DNA of 64,000 nt from Zea mays (GCF_902167145.1 NC_050097.1:109649982-109713981), one strand, 5' to 3'. Numbered from the stretch's first letter, positions 1 through 11,183 are shown. The notes: a model not told the origin generated them from the letters alone. Numbers and translations are program-made.

Positions 1-812
1 AGAAACCTAACGGACGGCTATGACCTCTAGGGAATCTTTGTAAAAGCTACGTAGTGATACCCTGTCGGACCACCTAGGAAGTGATCAATGGGGAGTCATG
101 ATCCCCGGGCAAAACGGGAATCACGGCTCATGGGTAAAGTGTGCGACCTCTGCAGAGGGTAATGGAACAGATATATCAGCCGTGCTCACGGTTAAGAGCG
201 GCCTTGGGATCCTCTTTGATTAGAGATACAAATGATCTGAGATACAATGGTTCTATTTATTATTTTGGTTCGATGACGATAATGATGTTCCTCGATGAGG
301 AAATGATTCGCGGGTTGGTTATATGATAAAACTTGGCTTCCACTAATAATAAATACCTGACCAACTAAAAGCAACTGCTTGAGCTTAACCCCACATAAAG
401 CTAGTCCACCTCAGCCAAACGGGACATTTGTTGAGTACGTTGATGTGTACTCACCCTTGCTTTCACAAAACACCAGGTTGCCTTTGGTGCAATCTATGCT
501 CAGGTAAAGAAGAAGGCGTCGAGGCGGATCTCTAGGAGTTCCAGGACTTCGACGAGTTCGAGGATTAGGCTAGCGACCTCCCCCAGTCAGCTGCCTGTGG
601 TGGGTTATTTACGTTGGCTACGTTTCGATTCTGTGTACTTTGATTTATATTATGTAAATGGCTCTAGTCTGTAATATTATTGCTTACTCTTTATTGTAAT
701 TCGAAGCATTGTGCTATGATGAGTCATTTATGTAATCGCCGTGTACGTGAATTACTGATCCTGGCACGTACATGGTTCGCATTCGGTTTACCTTCTGAAA
801 CCGGGTGTGACA
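1..812 (+). mobile_element. 3' part of a TK1-family LTR
   Basis: This stretch aligns over its whole length, with moderate divergence, to the last third of the TK1 LTRs (about 42,378-43,238). Shared blocks include the 'aatctttgtaaa' segment at the start, the 'ctctgcagag' block near 150 and the terminal block ending GGGTGTGACA. The CA at 811-812 is therefore an LTR end. Beyond it lies GAAGG (813-817) and then TK3 LTR sequence. The homologous TK3 position at 14,055-14,059 reads GTAGG, so 813-817 looks like a mutated target duplication. The rest of this element lies left of the window. Apparent small reading frames here are not conserved. Confidence 0.8.
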
Positions 813-817
813 GAAGG

Positions 818-1231
818 CTTCTCCCCCTTTTTCTTTTTCTTTTCTATTTTCCTCCTATTTTAATTTCAATTTAAATTCAAACTTTATGGCTCCTCATTTA
901 CAACTATATTTGTGCAATAAAAATACCAAGTTTGAAGATATTTATTTATATATATATTATTTTTTTATATCCCTTCTCTTTTTCTTATTTCCAAACCCTA
1001 ATTTTCATTTAGGGTTTAATCCAACTTCTAGTCATTCTTATATTATTATTATAATTATTATTTTTATTTAATGCACATACAAACAAAAACCAACATGATG
1101 CATAAATTAGTATTGTGTCCATTGTTGATTTGTTTTATTTGAGACATGAGTGTTAACATGTGATATAGAATAGAAGTCATACACTTGGGGTGATCAACTC
1201 TATTTCCTTGTTTACATTTTTGTGTATTACA
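818..1231 (-). mobile_element. TK3 left (3') LTR, terminal part
   Basis: Sequence from GCTTCTCCCCC to TATTACA matches 14,060-14,492 in the same orientation, with scattered substitutions and an extra stretch of about 19 bp in the right copy. It is followed by a C-rich tract (the polypurine tract on the - strand), then by pol in the - direction, so this is the 3' LTR of a - strand element. The outer part of this LTR is separated by the nested TK1-family element ending at 812 and lies outside the window. Confidence 0.8.
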
Positions 1232-1247
1232 AATCCTACCCCCCTTA
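1232..1247 (-). other. TK3 polypurine tract
   Basis: Read on the - strand, this is an A/G-rich tract with a run of six G directly next to the LTR end TGTAATA. That is the expected place and composition for second-strand priming of an LTR retrotransposon on the - strand. Confidence 0.7.
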
Positions 1248-1269
1248 ACGAGAATCTCGTCCTCGAGAT

Positions 1270-3038
1270 TTAGGAAGGACTAGAGAAAAGATGAGGAAAA
1301 TTTATGCGAAACTCTTCTTCTCTCTCCCAAGTAGCTTCATCTTCTCCATGGTGACTCCATTGCACTTTGCACATCTTTATAACCTTATTTCTCATGACAC
1401 GAGTTAGTGTATCAAGAATCTTGATGGGATACTCAGCATAAGTCAGATCATCTTGAACACTAAGGTCATCCATTGGTAGCTGCTCTTCAGGTACCCTGAG
1501 ACACTTCTTCAGCTGTGACACCTGAAAGACATCATGCACATCCGCAAGATGATCAGGTAATTTCAGTTGATATGCAACCTCTCCCACTCGCTTTAGGATC
1601 AAGAAGGGTCCAATAAAGCGAGGGGACAACTTTCCTTTGACTTTAAATCTTCGCATACCTCGGAGTGGTGACACCTTCAAATAGACATGATCACCCTCCT
1701 TGAACTCTAACAGTCTTCTCCGGGTACCTGCATAGCTTTTCTGCATTGACTGCGCAGTTCTCAAATTCTCCCTAATTTGATGGACTTGTTCCTCTGCCTC
1801 TTGTATCATTTCAGGCCCAAAGAACTTCATTTCACCAATTTGATCCCAATACAGTGGAGTCCTGCACTTTCTGCCATACAAAGCCTCAAATGGGGACATC
1901 TTCAAACTGGCCTGGTAGCTATTATTGTAGGAGAACTCCGCATAGGGCAAACTCTTATCCCAACTACCACCATGCTTAAGAGCACAAGCTCTTAACATAT
2001 CCTCTAGTACTTGGTTGGTTCTTTCGGTTTGCCCATCAGTTTGGGGATGGTAGGCCGAACTAAAATTCAATCTTGTATCCAAGGACTCATTCAACTTCAT
2101 CCAGTACCGAGAAGTAAACTGTGATCCCCGGTCTCCCCGGTCTGACACAATCTTCTTTGGCACCCCATGTAAGCATACAATTCGTGCCATGTACAACTCT
2201 GCTAGCTTGGCTCCAGAATACGTGGTCTTCACTGGAATAAAGTGGACTACTTTAGTTAGCCTATCCATAATCACCCAAATAGAGTCATACCCAGCAGATG
2301 TGCGGGGTAATCCCATAATGAAGTCCATGCCGATCTCTTCACATTTCCACTCAGGTATCTTAAGCGGGTGCAATAAACCATCAGGTCTTTGATGTTCTAC
2401 TTTCACCCTCTGGCAAACATCACATAGTGCAACATGTGAAGCAACATCCTTCTTTAGTCCATATCACCAGTACTTCTGCTTCAAGTCCTGGTACATCTTA
2501 GTACTACCAGGGTTGATAGAATAAACTGAGTCATGTGCCTCCTTCAATATGGTTTCACGAAGACTATCGATATCAGGAACACAAATCTGGTTCTTGAACC
2601 ATATCGTGCCCTGCTCATCCTCCATGAAATCTGGGCCTCTACCTTCTGTTATCAGATCCTTGATCTCCTGAATTTTGGCATCACCGATCTGACCCTTTCG
2701 TATTTCTTGCTCTAAGGTAGGTTCCACTTTGATGGTAATTCCTTCTATATGAGCAACTATTCCCAGATTGAGCCTCTCAAATTGTTCTGCTAACTCATCG
2801 GGTAACTGGGTGACAATAGCTGCATGAACCTGCCCCTTTCGACTCAAGGCATCCACAACCAGATTCGCTTTACCCCGATAATAGTGAATTTCCAGATTAT
2901 AATCCTTGATGAGTTCCAACCATCGTCGTTGCCTAAGGTTAAGATCCTTCTGAGTAAAAATGTATTTTAAGCTCTTGTGATCAGTGTAGATTCGACACTT
3001 GGTTCCCATAATATAGTGTCTCCAAATCATGAGAGCAT
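1270..3038 (-). pseudogene. TK3 pol 3' half: RNase H end, integrase, chromodomain
   Basis: One reading frame runs from the RNase H part ([18 protein letters not shown]) through the integrase zinc domain (CDVCQRV), the catalytic core (GMDFIMGLP, VSDRG, HPQTDGQTER) to a C-terminal chromodomain-like end (KVQWSHHGEDEATWE), which places it in the Tekay/Del chromovirus lineage. The frame is broken once by TGA at 2,464-2,466, where a Trp is expected. Two further lesions affect the integrase: the second His of the HHCC finger is Asn (codon 2,512-2,514), and a 9-bp tandem duplication (2,126-2,143) adds three residues after the second catalytic Asp. The 5' part of RNase H continues at 7,921 beyond the TG insertion. 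The element is certainly inactive. Confidence 0.9.
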
Positions 3039-3042
3039 TACA

Positions 3043-3300
3043 AAAAGTCATTCCTACGGGAGCGTAGCGTAAGTTTTCTGCTCAAAAGTCGTTCCGAAGG
3101 GAATGCAGAGCTTACAGCGAAAAATAAACGCTGATTCCACCAAAATATAAGGCGAAGCGCGAAAAGTCAACGCGAATGCCGCCGAAATAGAAGGCAAAGA
3201 AGTTCAAAAGACGTTCCTAAGGGAATGCAGAACTCACAGCGAAAAGTCAACGCTGATACACCGAAAAATAAGCGGTGAAGCCGAAAAATAAACGGCAAAG
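3043..3300. repeat. Tandem repeats, about 122-bp period, in TG
   Basis: Blocks beginning GTTCCGAAGGGAATGCAGA (3,091) and GTTCCTAAGGGAATGCAGA (3,213) start 122 bp apart. A shorter degenerate unit begins at 3,050. Within each unit the submotifs CGAAAAATAAACG and CGAAAAGTCAACG recur. Such minisatellites are common in the noncoding part of Tat-lineage elements. The left end of the truncated element lies in this repeat. Confidence 0.65.
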
Positions 3301-3923
3301 AGATTGTGTGTTCTATTGTGGGAATGTGTGTGTATCTTTGGCACAAATATCATTTTGCATAGCATAACATCATCACATCATTCGCATAACATGGCATCAT
3401 ACATCATATTGCATCAATGGCACAAGAAGGAGATACAATGATGATCTTCGGAAATTGTTTCGAAGAAGTTGTGCCAAGGCACAAAATAAGTTTTGAAGAA
3501 GTACAGCTTCATCAACTCTAATATCAAAGGAGATCTATTGCTTATGAAGCATAATGTTTTTACGAAATATGGGTATTCTTCACGAAGCATGAAAAGAAGG
3601 GAAGGTGTTTTTCGCCGAAAGCTCAAAAACGGTATGTACATAAAGTTTCATGCATCGTAAAGAATTGAATTACAAACACCTCATATATTACATTCAAAAC
3701 TACAAAATGTTACACACTTTGTTCAGCAAATATTACATTAATATTCCAAATGTTTTTACAATAATAAGCTATTCTTATTTTAGAACTGCTTCCACAGCTT
3801 TGTTTAGTAGTCGAGTAACAGCTTCGTCCATAATAGCTTCGGCCATCTTAGTAATTTCATCTTCCTTTTTTGCTTCGGGGTCGGCCAATGACTTGAAGGG
3901 CTCCGGGGGAGGAGATAGTTCGG

Positions 3924-3995
3924 CTGCGATATAAAACATAAATAAGTTCGAAGTCACAAAAATAAAACATAAAGTTAAAAACAATTAGGCAATAC
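3924..3995 (-). other. Predicted intron 2 of the TG antisense gene (72 bp, phase 1)
   Basis: The donor is GATAG followed by GTATTG, and the acceptor is TATCGCAG before CCGAAC on the - strand. One base of the split codon is at 3,996 and two are at 3,923-3,922, giving Ala. The downstream frame then reads ELSPPPEPF and runs to the stop at 3,775. The interior is AT-rich, as is usual for plant introns. Confidence 0.6.
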
Positions 3996-4788
3996 CTATC
4001 CGCCTTTCAAGTTCTGCAGTCTTTTCAGCTGCCTTTGTTGCTTCTCTAGCATCGTGAGTATCTTTTTCACTTTTCTTTATAATTTCGTGGGCTATTTCTC
4101 GGCCGCCATTTTCCCAGATGTCGGTGAAAAACTTTCCACCAATTAAACTTGCTTCGGCCGAGGGGTCTTTTGTATCTTCAATAGATAAGGCAGCTTCGGT
4201 TTGTGCCAAGGATTTTACGTGTTCGCAACCCATCTTCTCCAGGATTGCTGCAACTCCCCTCGCACCAGAAAAGGCGCAGACGTCTCCACGGCCATTTAAA
4301 ATTTCCTCGAAAGCATCGGCTTCGCCGCTGATCCATTCAATTGGGCCCTCAGGATCGCCTCTTACGAAGTTGTCCTCGCTGGAGTATGCGCCAACGTCGG
4401 CGAAGCTTGTCTTTATTTTTCTCACACATTCTATGGATTTTTCATAACATCTTTCTTTTGAAGACCAAAGTTCTACAACTGTTTTCTCCCAATAATTTTT
4501 CCAGTAATCACTGGCGTCTCGGTCAGCTTCGGCAATTGCACATTTTAATTTTGCTTCTGCCAGCTGTTTCCGAAGATCTTCAATTTCGCATTTCTGGGCT
4601 TCAGCTTGGGCTTTTAAAGTAGCTTCATCTTCTTTTATCTTGTTCACCAATGAGTTTAATATTTTATCTTTTTCAAGACCTTCATTCCTTAGCTCAATTA
4701 CATTGGAATGAAGGTTGTTCAAAGCTATAGTACATTCTTCGTCTTCAGCACTTTTTTGCGCCCTGAGGGCGTTGCTAAGAATAAGGCC

Positions 4789-4865
4789 CTGCAAAAGGAG
4801 TGTGGTACTAAATATAAGCAAATGGAAAAATTTTGTTTTTAAGTACAAAAATCTCATTCTCTCAC
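4789..4865 (-). other. Predicted intron 1 of the TG antisense gene (77 bp, phase 0)
   Basis: On the - strand the exon ends AAAG followed by GTGAGA, and the intron ends in CTCCTTTTGCAG before GGCCTT. The upstream frame closes a complete codon at 4,866 and the downstream open frame resumes with a complete codon at 4,788. The hydrophobic stretch just after the ATG at 4,857 is intronic and is not a signal peptide. Confidence 0.65.
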
Positions 4866-7090
4866 CTTTAAGCTGTTGTATGCTAAGCTGTCGGCTAATT
4901 CATCTTTTGATAGCACCGAGAGCCCGTCTTCTAGTGTTGGGAACCTGAAGCTTTTGCTCATCTCTCGGTAGACAGAAATCTCCTTGCTATCTAGGAGACA
5001 ATACAAGAAGTCTTCTTCCCCGCTGCCGTTGAATATCAATGCCCCTTTTGGATATATCAGTCTCTGGGCATAATATTGAGCTTCTCGCTTTTCTTCTGCA
5101 GATAACCTTTTTCCCAAAGCATGTCGTACAATATAATCAAAAGCTTCGGAAGATGCTTCGGGAATAGGAATGGCAGTTTTTTCAGACAGAATTTGTTCTG
5201 CAGATTCTTTTTCCGCTTCTTCTTCTCCGATTTCCAAGGATTTCTCCTTGGCGGGTTCTGAAAGCCCAGCTTCGGTCTCGGCATAACTTTGTGCAGCTTC
5301 GGCTTCAGTCTGTTTTGTTCCAATTCGCGTTTTTGAAGCTTCGGCTGTTTTCCCTGGAGTAGAGCTTGAAGTCTTTATTTTCTCCAGTACATCTAGTAGT
5401 TGACCATCCTTTTCCTCTTGGGGGTCGTTGTAAGATCCTTTTGCGCCTTCGACACTGTCACCTCTACCGAAGGGCTTATAACTTCTAATATTTTTGTTGT
5501 TTTGACCTCTGCCTCTTCAATATTAATGGCCTTTGGCTCACCTGATTTGGCTGGTGATACCATCGGCATTGTAGCCGGTTCTTCATTCCTCTGTGTGAGG
5601 GCAGATTCTTCGGCTTTAGTAGCCGAAGAGGTCTCGCCACCAAATTCGGGCACTTCGGCCAGTTCAATATATTGCGGCCAGTGAGTAAGGACTTCACCTT
5701 TTTCCTCTTCGGCGCGGGCTCGCTTGGAGCAGCTGGAGCAGCATCCTTCCCGGAAGTTGCACTCTTTCTCTTTTGCCCCCGCGATGGGTAGCGGTAATCA
5801 GGGTACATAAACCCAATAGCATCGAAAACTCTATTCAGCCTCTTCTTCTTCCGGCCTCCGAAGGCCGCAGATAACGCATTATCTTCTGCCTTTGAATATG
5901 GCCCAAGCAGTTCATCGCTTGTAGCTTCGATACATTTCAGCCAATCATCATCTGGCTCAACAAACTTACCTTCATATCTGAAGGTGTATTTCAACCTAAC
6001 CAGCCCACCTTCGTCAGACTTGCTGATAGTCTCCTTTGGCATTTCCCATTTCTCTACAAGTGGCCACACTCTGAAGGCTATGTGCTCCTGCACTAAATCC
6101 CTTGTCCCGATGAAAGAGCAAACTATGCCAAAGGCCTTTCGGCATTCTTCGGCTGCTTCATCAATTTCCACCTTCGGTTTCTGGAGGCCGAAACGTTGCC
6201 AAATAGGGCGCATGATGATCTCCTTAATATCCTCTCGTGCTTTTAAATCATTTTTCACATAGAACCATTCCTTCATCCAATCTCTGGGCCATCTCTTCCG
6301 AAAAGTTGGCACGGGGCAGCTTGACCCAGAGCGAGCAACGAAGCTATAGCAGCCAAAATTGTTATAGTATTACTCTTTGCCCCAGGGTTTCTTCTCATAT
6401 AATAGTTCGTGCATACTGCAGAAACTTTTTGCATTTGGCTCCAAGCCCTGGCTCCTCACGGCCCAGACGAAGATTCCCATTCTTATGATTGCTTCGGGAG
6501 TAATTTGATGAAGGTAAACCTGATATATTTTTAAAACTTCAACCACAAAATTGCTTAGGGGGAACCAAAGCCCAGCCTGGAAGAAGCTTCGGAAGATCAC
6601 GACTTCATTCTCTTCGGGAGCAGGAGAAGTCCTGTCTCCGTTGTCAGCCCTCACGATAGACACATCTCGAAAATATCTTCCCCTCATATTGTCGAGATGA
6701 CTCTGTTTAGTAGTTGATTTTCCGAAAACTGTATGACTTGGTCGCCAAGGTCGATCTTCAGAGTCTTCGCCACCGCTTTCCACATCATAACTATCACTAT
6801 CACCGGTGTCTTCAGATAAACCTTCTAAAATCTCTCTAGTAATCTTCTCTATATTTGTCTTCGCTATTGATTCAAGAAAGCCAAGATTCTTCTCCTCAAA
6901 AAGGCTTAGCTTCGTTTCAACAACAACTTTCTTGTCTTGAGACATCTCTTCGAAAATGTTGAAAATGTGCTCTTAAGGCCGAAGCTAAAAAAACTAAAAA
7001 GCCAGTCAAAGCGTTTGTAGGCAAGAGCTAAAAATTGAGCAGGCAGAGCAGATGGCAAAAAGCGTGCCAAATGAGCTCGCGGTGTGCTCT

Positions 7091-7098
7091 TATTTATA
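7091..7098 (-). promoter_or_regulatory. TATA box of the TG antisense gene
   Basis: The - strand reads CGTATAAATAAG, a good plant TATA box, about 150 bp before the antisense ATG at 6,945. Both lie between the end of the coding region and the polypurine tract. This suggests the antisense gene has a promoter independent of the LTR. Confidence 0.55.
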
Positions 7099-7241
7099 CG
7101 CCTAGTGCGTTGCAAGTGGGAGGGCCCCGCTTGTCATTGACTGTTGCTATTCTAGCAAAGGGAAGTTGTTTTTTCGGACCTTCGGCTTAAGGCCTTCGTC
7201 CATATCGCAATCTGAATTTATCATTCTAACAAATTAATATT

Positions 7242-7253
7242 GCGAGGGGCTAC
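7242..7253 (+). other. TG polypurine tract
   Basis: GCGAGGGGCTAC directly precedes the LTR start TGTTGGGG. It fixes the + orientation of TG, opposite to its coding region. Confidence 0.65.
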
Positions 7254-7920
7254 TGTTGGGGGCCTTCAGCTTCCGAAGGTCCTCAAAAACATGATTTAAC
7301 AATGTTTCTGGAGTATGATACATGAACAGGTACCTTCGGACTTAGGTCAAAACCACAGTGTGAAGAAGCACAAAGAATACGAAGGATGGCGCAGAGCCGA
7401 AGCTATGTGTAGGGGAGCTTCGGCGTGATAGCAGAAAAGGAAACCGCCTTAAAGGGGAAATGGCTATTTAGACCCTGATGGATTACTATAGAGTTATTAG
7501 CAAATGTAAAGGGCATGGGTGTAATTTTACATGGGCTGCGTCCCGTGCCTATAAATAGATGAACAGTGCTCCCGTACTGTTCACGCTGACTTGGCATTTG
7601 CTTTTGCGTCACGCTTGTACTTTTTCCTTCTTTCAAGCCGAAGGTACATTTGTAATTTGTTATCATTTCTATTTTTCCATAATAATAAAATAGAAATGAG
7701 TTAATAATAATATTTAAGTGTTTATGTTATTTCTCATACTTTATATGAATCCTTCTTCATTATTTGTTGTACTCATGAAGGTATGTCCTTCATAACCTTC
7801 GTCCGAAACTCATTATATCCCAAGGGAAATAATGCTTCGAAGGACGAAGGACTTTAACGTTTAACAATTTCTTTGTTGCCTTGTTCTTAATTCATAGCAT
7901 TTAAGGACAAGTCCCCAACA
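7254..7920 (+). mobile_element. TG 3' LTR (667 bp)
   Basis: It is bounded by the perfect 8-bp inverted ends TGTTGGGG and CCCCAACA. A TATA box (TATAAATA at 7,550-7,557) lies about 45% of the way in, and A/T-rich polyadenylation-like sequence (AATAATAAAATAG) lies near 7,680. Both agree with + strand transcription. TK3 pol resumes right after the last base. The match to the known Grande LTR is from memory of its character only. Confidence 0.8.
7550..7557 (+). promoter_or_regulatory. TATA box in TG LTR
   Basis: CCTATAAATAG is a strong TATA element inside the LTR, on the strand expected for element transcription. Confidence 0.6.
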
Positions 7921-8992
7921 ATGCACAACTGCTACCAGTTCTAAGTCATGAGTGGGGTAGTTCAACTCATGTTTCCGCAACTGGCGAGACGCGTAGGCAA
8001 TGACGTGTCCTTCCTGCATAAGCACACATCCCAGGCCTTGGCAACTTGCATCACAATATATATCAAAATTCTTTTGTAAATCCGGCATAATCAGCACTGG
8101 AGCAGCCATCAATTTAGATCTCAACTAATCGAAACTCTCTTGGCATTTCTCAGTCCACTTAAACTCCTTGCCCTTCTCCAACAATGAGGTCATATGCTTA
8201 GAAATCTTGGAGAACCCTTCAATGAATCGCCAGTAATAACCTGCAAGTCCCAAGAAACTTTGGATCTCTGAAACTGTACTTGGTGTCTTCCAATCCATTA
8301 TTGCTGTTACTTTAGCCGGATCAACAACAATTCCTCCTTTGGAGATGATATGCCGAGAGAAAATGTACTTCATCAAGCCAAAAGTCACACTTGGTAAATT
8401 TGGCATAAAGCTGATTATCCCGTAACTTCTGTAGCACCATCCGCAAATGCTCCTCATGCTCACTATCATTCTTGGAATAAATAAGAATGTCGTCGATCAA
8501 TACTACGACGAATTTATCAAGATACTCCATGAACACCTTATTCATCAGATTCATAAAATAAGCTGGTGCATTGGTTAAGCCAAATGACATGACTGTGAAT
8601 TCATATAGACCATATCGGGTAGAAAAAACCGTGTTAGGAATATCAGATGGCCTAATCTTCATTTGATGGTAGCCTGATCTGGGGTCAATCTTAGAGAACA
8701 CCCTAGCACCTCTCATCTGATCAAATAAGTCATCAATACGAGGTAACGAGTACTTGTTCTTGATGGTGACATCATTAAGTGATCTATAGTCCACACACAT
8801 CCGTTGCGAACCATCCTTCTTCTGTACTAACAGTACCGGTGCTCCCCAAGGTGAGGAACTTGAATGAATGTACCCTGCCTCCTGCAACTCCGTTAACTGC
8901 TTCTTAAGCTATTGTAACTCTTCTATGGAAATTCGGTAAGGGCGTTTAGAAATAGGAGCAGTCCCAGGTAAGAGATCAATGACAAACTCAAC
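7921..8992 (-). pseudogene. TK3 reverse transcriptase and N-terminal RNase H
   Basis: The reverse transcriptase is clear: [21 protein letters not shown], then [33 protein letters not shown] and the catalytic [13 protein letters not shown]. RNase H begins [16 protein letters not shown] and is cut by TG at 7,921, continuing at 3,038. Lesions are TAG at 8,909-8,911, a frameshift near 8,370 (just after [12 protein letters not shown]) and TAG at 8,125-8,127. The sequence belongs to Tekay-type Gypsy pol and is closely related in layout to TK1 pol. Confidence 0.9.
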
Positions 8993-10730
8993 TTACCTCT
9001 CAGGTGGCATCCCTGGTAACTCCTCTGGAAAGACATATGGAAAATCCCTAACCACACGGATGTTTTCACCAACAAACTCCTCAGCTATAAAGAACATCGC
9101 ACGTCTGGAAGAGGTGGTTACTGCAATTTGAACTTGAAATCTTTCTCCTTTAGGGTTGGTGAGTTCTACAGTACCCCTAGCACATTGTATTATGTCATTT
9201 GCCTTCCTTAACCATGACATACCAAGGATCAGATCTATACTGCTTTCCTCTAATACTATAGCGGTAGCCCAGATTTCTCTTCCCATAATTGTTAATGCCA
9301 ATTTATGTGTTATATGATTTGCCTCAACAGGCCCTATAGGTGTGATTACTATCATTGGTTTTCTCATATGTTGTAGTGGTATTTCAATTGTATTAGCATA
9401 TCGAGCAGACATAAATGAATGTGTAGCACCAGAATCAAATAATATTGTTGCAGGAATTGCATTAACGTAAAATGTACCAAGTGTGATGTCAGCACCATCA
9501 GGAGTAGCATCTGCGCTGACTTGATTAACCCTGGCAATAGAGTATCCCTTGCTAGGAGTCTGTTGCTTGTTCTGAGCTGGTGTACCGGAATTCCCCACCG
9601 GACAAGCATTAGCATAGTGCCCAACCTGACTGCACTTGAAGCATGTAGGGCCAGTCTTCTGTCCTGTAGGCCTCACCGGGTGCCAGTGGGGGCAGCCTGA
9701 CGAATGGGAGGTGTCCGTGGAGACCCCTGTGGAGTGTACTGAGCTGGGCGTGGTCCTCCTCCTGGATGAGCTGGTGTACCCTATGGTGGAATGTAGCGAG
9801 GACGAACACTGCTGCTACCCTGCCCCTGGGTAATGGCCTTCCTCTTCAAGTCACCTAGTTGAACACGCTTGTGTTCAATAGCAAGAGCCTTATCCAGCAG
9901 TCTCTGAAATGATGGAAATGTGTGAGCAACCAGTGCATACTATAGGGGCCATTGATTCCTTCTGTGAAGTGCTCTTGCTTCCTTTCATCATCTACCACCT
10001 CATCAGGAGCATATCTAGACAGCTTAATGAATTTGTCTTTGTACACACTGACAGACATATTGCCTTGCTTCAATGACAGAAACTCCTTCTTCTTGATCTT
10101 CATCAATCCAGCAAGAATGTGGTAGTTTCTGAACTCAGTTGTGAATTCCGCCCAAGTAATAGTGTCAGCAGCATCATGGGCAACAACATAAGAATCCCAC
10201 CAGTCAGCAGCAGGACCTGTCAGACGACCAGAAGCATAAAGGACCTTCTCCCGGTCCGAGCATTGGGCGATGTTGAGCATCTTCTCAATTGACTTCAGCC
10301 AATCATCAGCATCTAGTGGATCTGGCGAGCTGGCGAAGGTAGGCGGCTTGTGACTCATAAATTCCCGGTGCTTATCCCGGGGTGGAAGTGGAGGTGGTGG
10401 TGGTGGTGGTGGTAGTGGTACTTGTTGCTGTTGCTGTTGTTGCTGCGCCCTCCTCTCCTAGCGTATCTCCTCTCGCTTTTGGCGCATCTCCTGACGTATA
10501 TCCTCTCTCTCTTGGCGCATCTCTTGGCGTTCCTGCCGCATCTGCGCATGCATATCTGCCATGGTATCTGCCATCTGCTGCATTATTCGCATCTGGGTAG
10601 CGGGATTAGCCCTAGCTGGTGGAGGCTGTAGAGGATCTATCTCAGGCTGTTGTTGTGGTTGTCTAAATATCCTTCGGGTGTGTCGATTGGGAGATAGATC
10701 AATTCCACCACCCTTCCTGGTATTGACCAT
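8993..10730 (-). pseudogene. TK3 gag and protease
   Basis: Gag begins with ATG 10,730 (MVNTRKGGG), directly behind a pyrimidine-rich tract ending CAG. It runs through a Gln/Arg-rich helical segment and the capsid-like part (PDPLDADDWLKSIEKML, GPAADWWDSY). A zinc knuckle (CFKCSQVGHYANACP) and the aspartic protease (LFDSGATHSF, LILGMSWL) follow. Breaks are TAG at 10,458-10,460, frameshifts near 9,940 and in 9,680-9,850, and TAA at 8,993-8,995. The poly-Gln segment is encoded by a CAG/CAA-type repeat around 10,420-10,445. Confidence 0.88.
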
Positions 10731-11183
10731 CTGAGTTAGAAATATATGGTAAGAAAGAAAGGATTGTAGACAAGGCAGTAATTACGAAGCATGTTACTTT
10801 GGGGGATTCATTAGATAAGTGTGTTGCCTACTAAACCTAATTCATTACCTTATGGTGGTACATGCTAAGATGCCCGTCTATACTATTTCAATCAATCAAA
10901 GAAGCAAATCAGGCATTGGTCATCAGAACAATCAACCAACATTTTTAATAGAGAAAATAATCTTAATTTTTGTCTTAGGTCTCCTATCTCTTAAAAAGGT
11001 CATAAATGTAGGATTCCAAGGTGTGAAATCCTCCTTGTCTTAGAATAGAAAAGGTAAGAATAATCAGAGTAGAACAGTAGAAGGTGAGACAGGATCAAGA
11101 TAAGTATAGAGAGAACCAAAGTAAGGTAAGTAGGTAAGGGTTTTGTCAATTTCTATCTGGGTTTCGTCCTACAGTCAACATTT
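10731..11183 (-). other. TK3 untranslated leader
   Basis: No reading frame is supported between the primer site and gag. The last 40 bases before the gag ATG are pyrimidine-rich on the - strand and end in CAG, like a 3' splice site. Unlike TK1 and TK2, there is no room for an extra ORF before gag. Confidence 0.5.

Larger units (their letters stand above)
3775..6945 (-). pseudogene. Antisense gene of TG (PF04195-type plant transposon protein), split by two introns
   Basis: The frame starts at ATG 6,945, about 150 bp behind a - strand TATA box. Roughly residues 110-190 (FFQAGLWFPLSNFVVEVL, then ITPEAIIRMGIFVWA and SMHELLYEKK) match what I know of the 'putative gypsy type transposon' domain (PF04195). 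The domain continues as RWPRDWMKEWFYVK, and a coiled-coil-rich C-terminal half follows. Two GT-AG introns (4,789-4,865 and 3,924-3,995) join the exons with exactly matching phases. Three lesions are visible: TAA at 6,370-6,372, and single-base frameshifts near 5,690 and 5,400. The unbroken product would be about 1,000 residues. It lies opposite to the element's own transcription. Its function is unknown and this copy is dead. Confidence 0.75.
3039..7920 (+). mobile_element. TG: 5'-truncated Tat/Grande-like LTR element nested in TK3
   Basis: This insertion splits TK3 RNase H between the codons for AVVH (right side, from 7,921) and ALMIWRHY (left side, up to 3,038). It ends on the right with a complete LTR (7,254-7,920) bounded by TGTTGGGG and CCCCAACA and preceded by a + strand polypurine tract, so the element is on the + strand. 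No 5' LTR, gag or pol is present. The left end starts in a tandem-repeat region with no matching target duplication, so a deletion removed the 5' portion. An antisense coding region between pol and the 3' LTR is a known property of Tat-lineage elements such as maize Grande. The family name is an inference from that layout and the LTR ends. Confidence 0.75.

Noticed and set aside
3043..3300. Possible CRISPR-like or satellite array
   Set aside because: The 122-bp period with degenerate units and no spacer pattern is a minisatellite inside a retrotransposon. CRISPR arrays do not occur in plant nuclear DNA.
4760..4857. Apparent N-terminal signal peptide or membrane segment (FHLLIFSTTLLLQ) in the coiled-coil frame of TG
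   Set aside because: It is encoded by the predicted 77-bp intron. The exon starts after the AG at 4,789.
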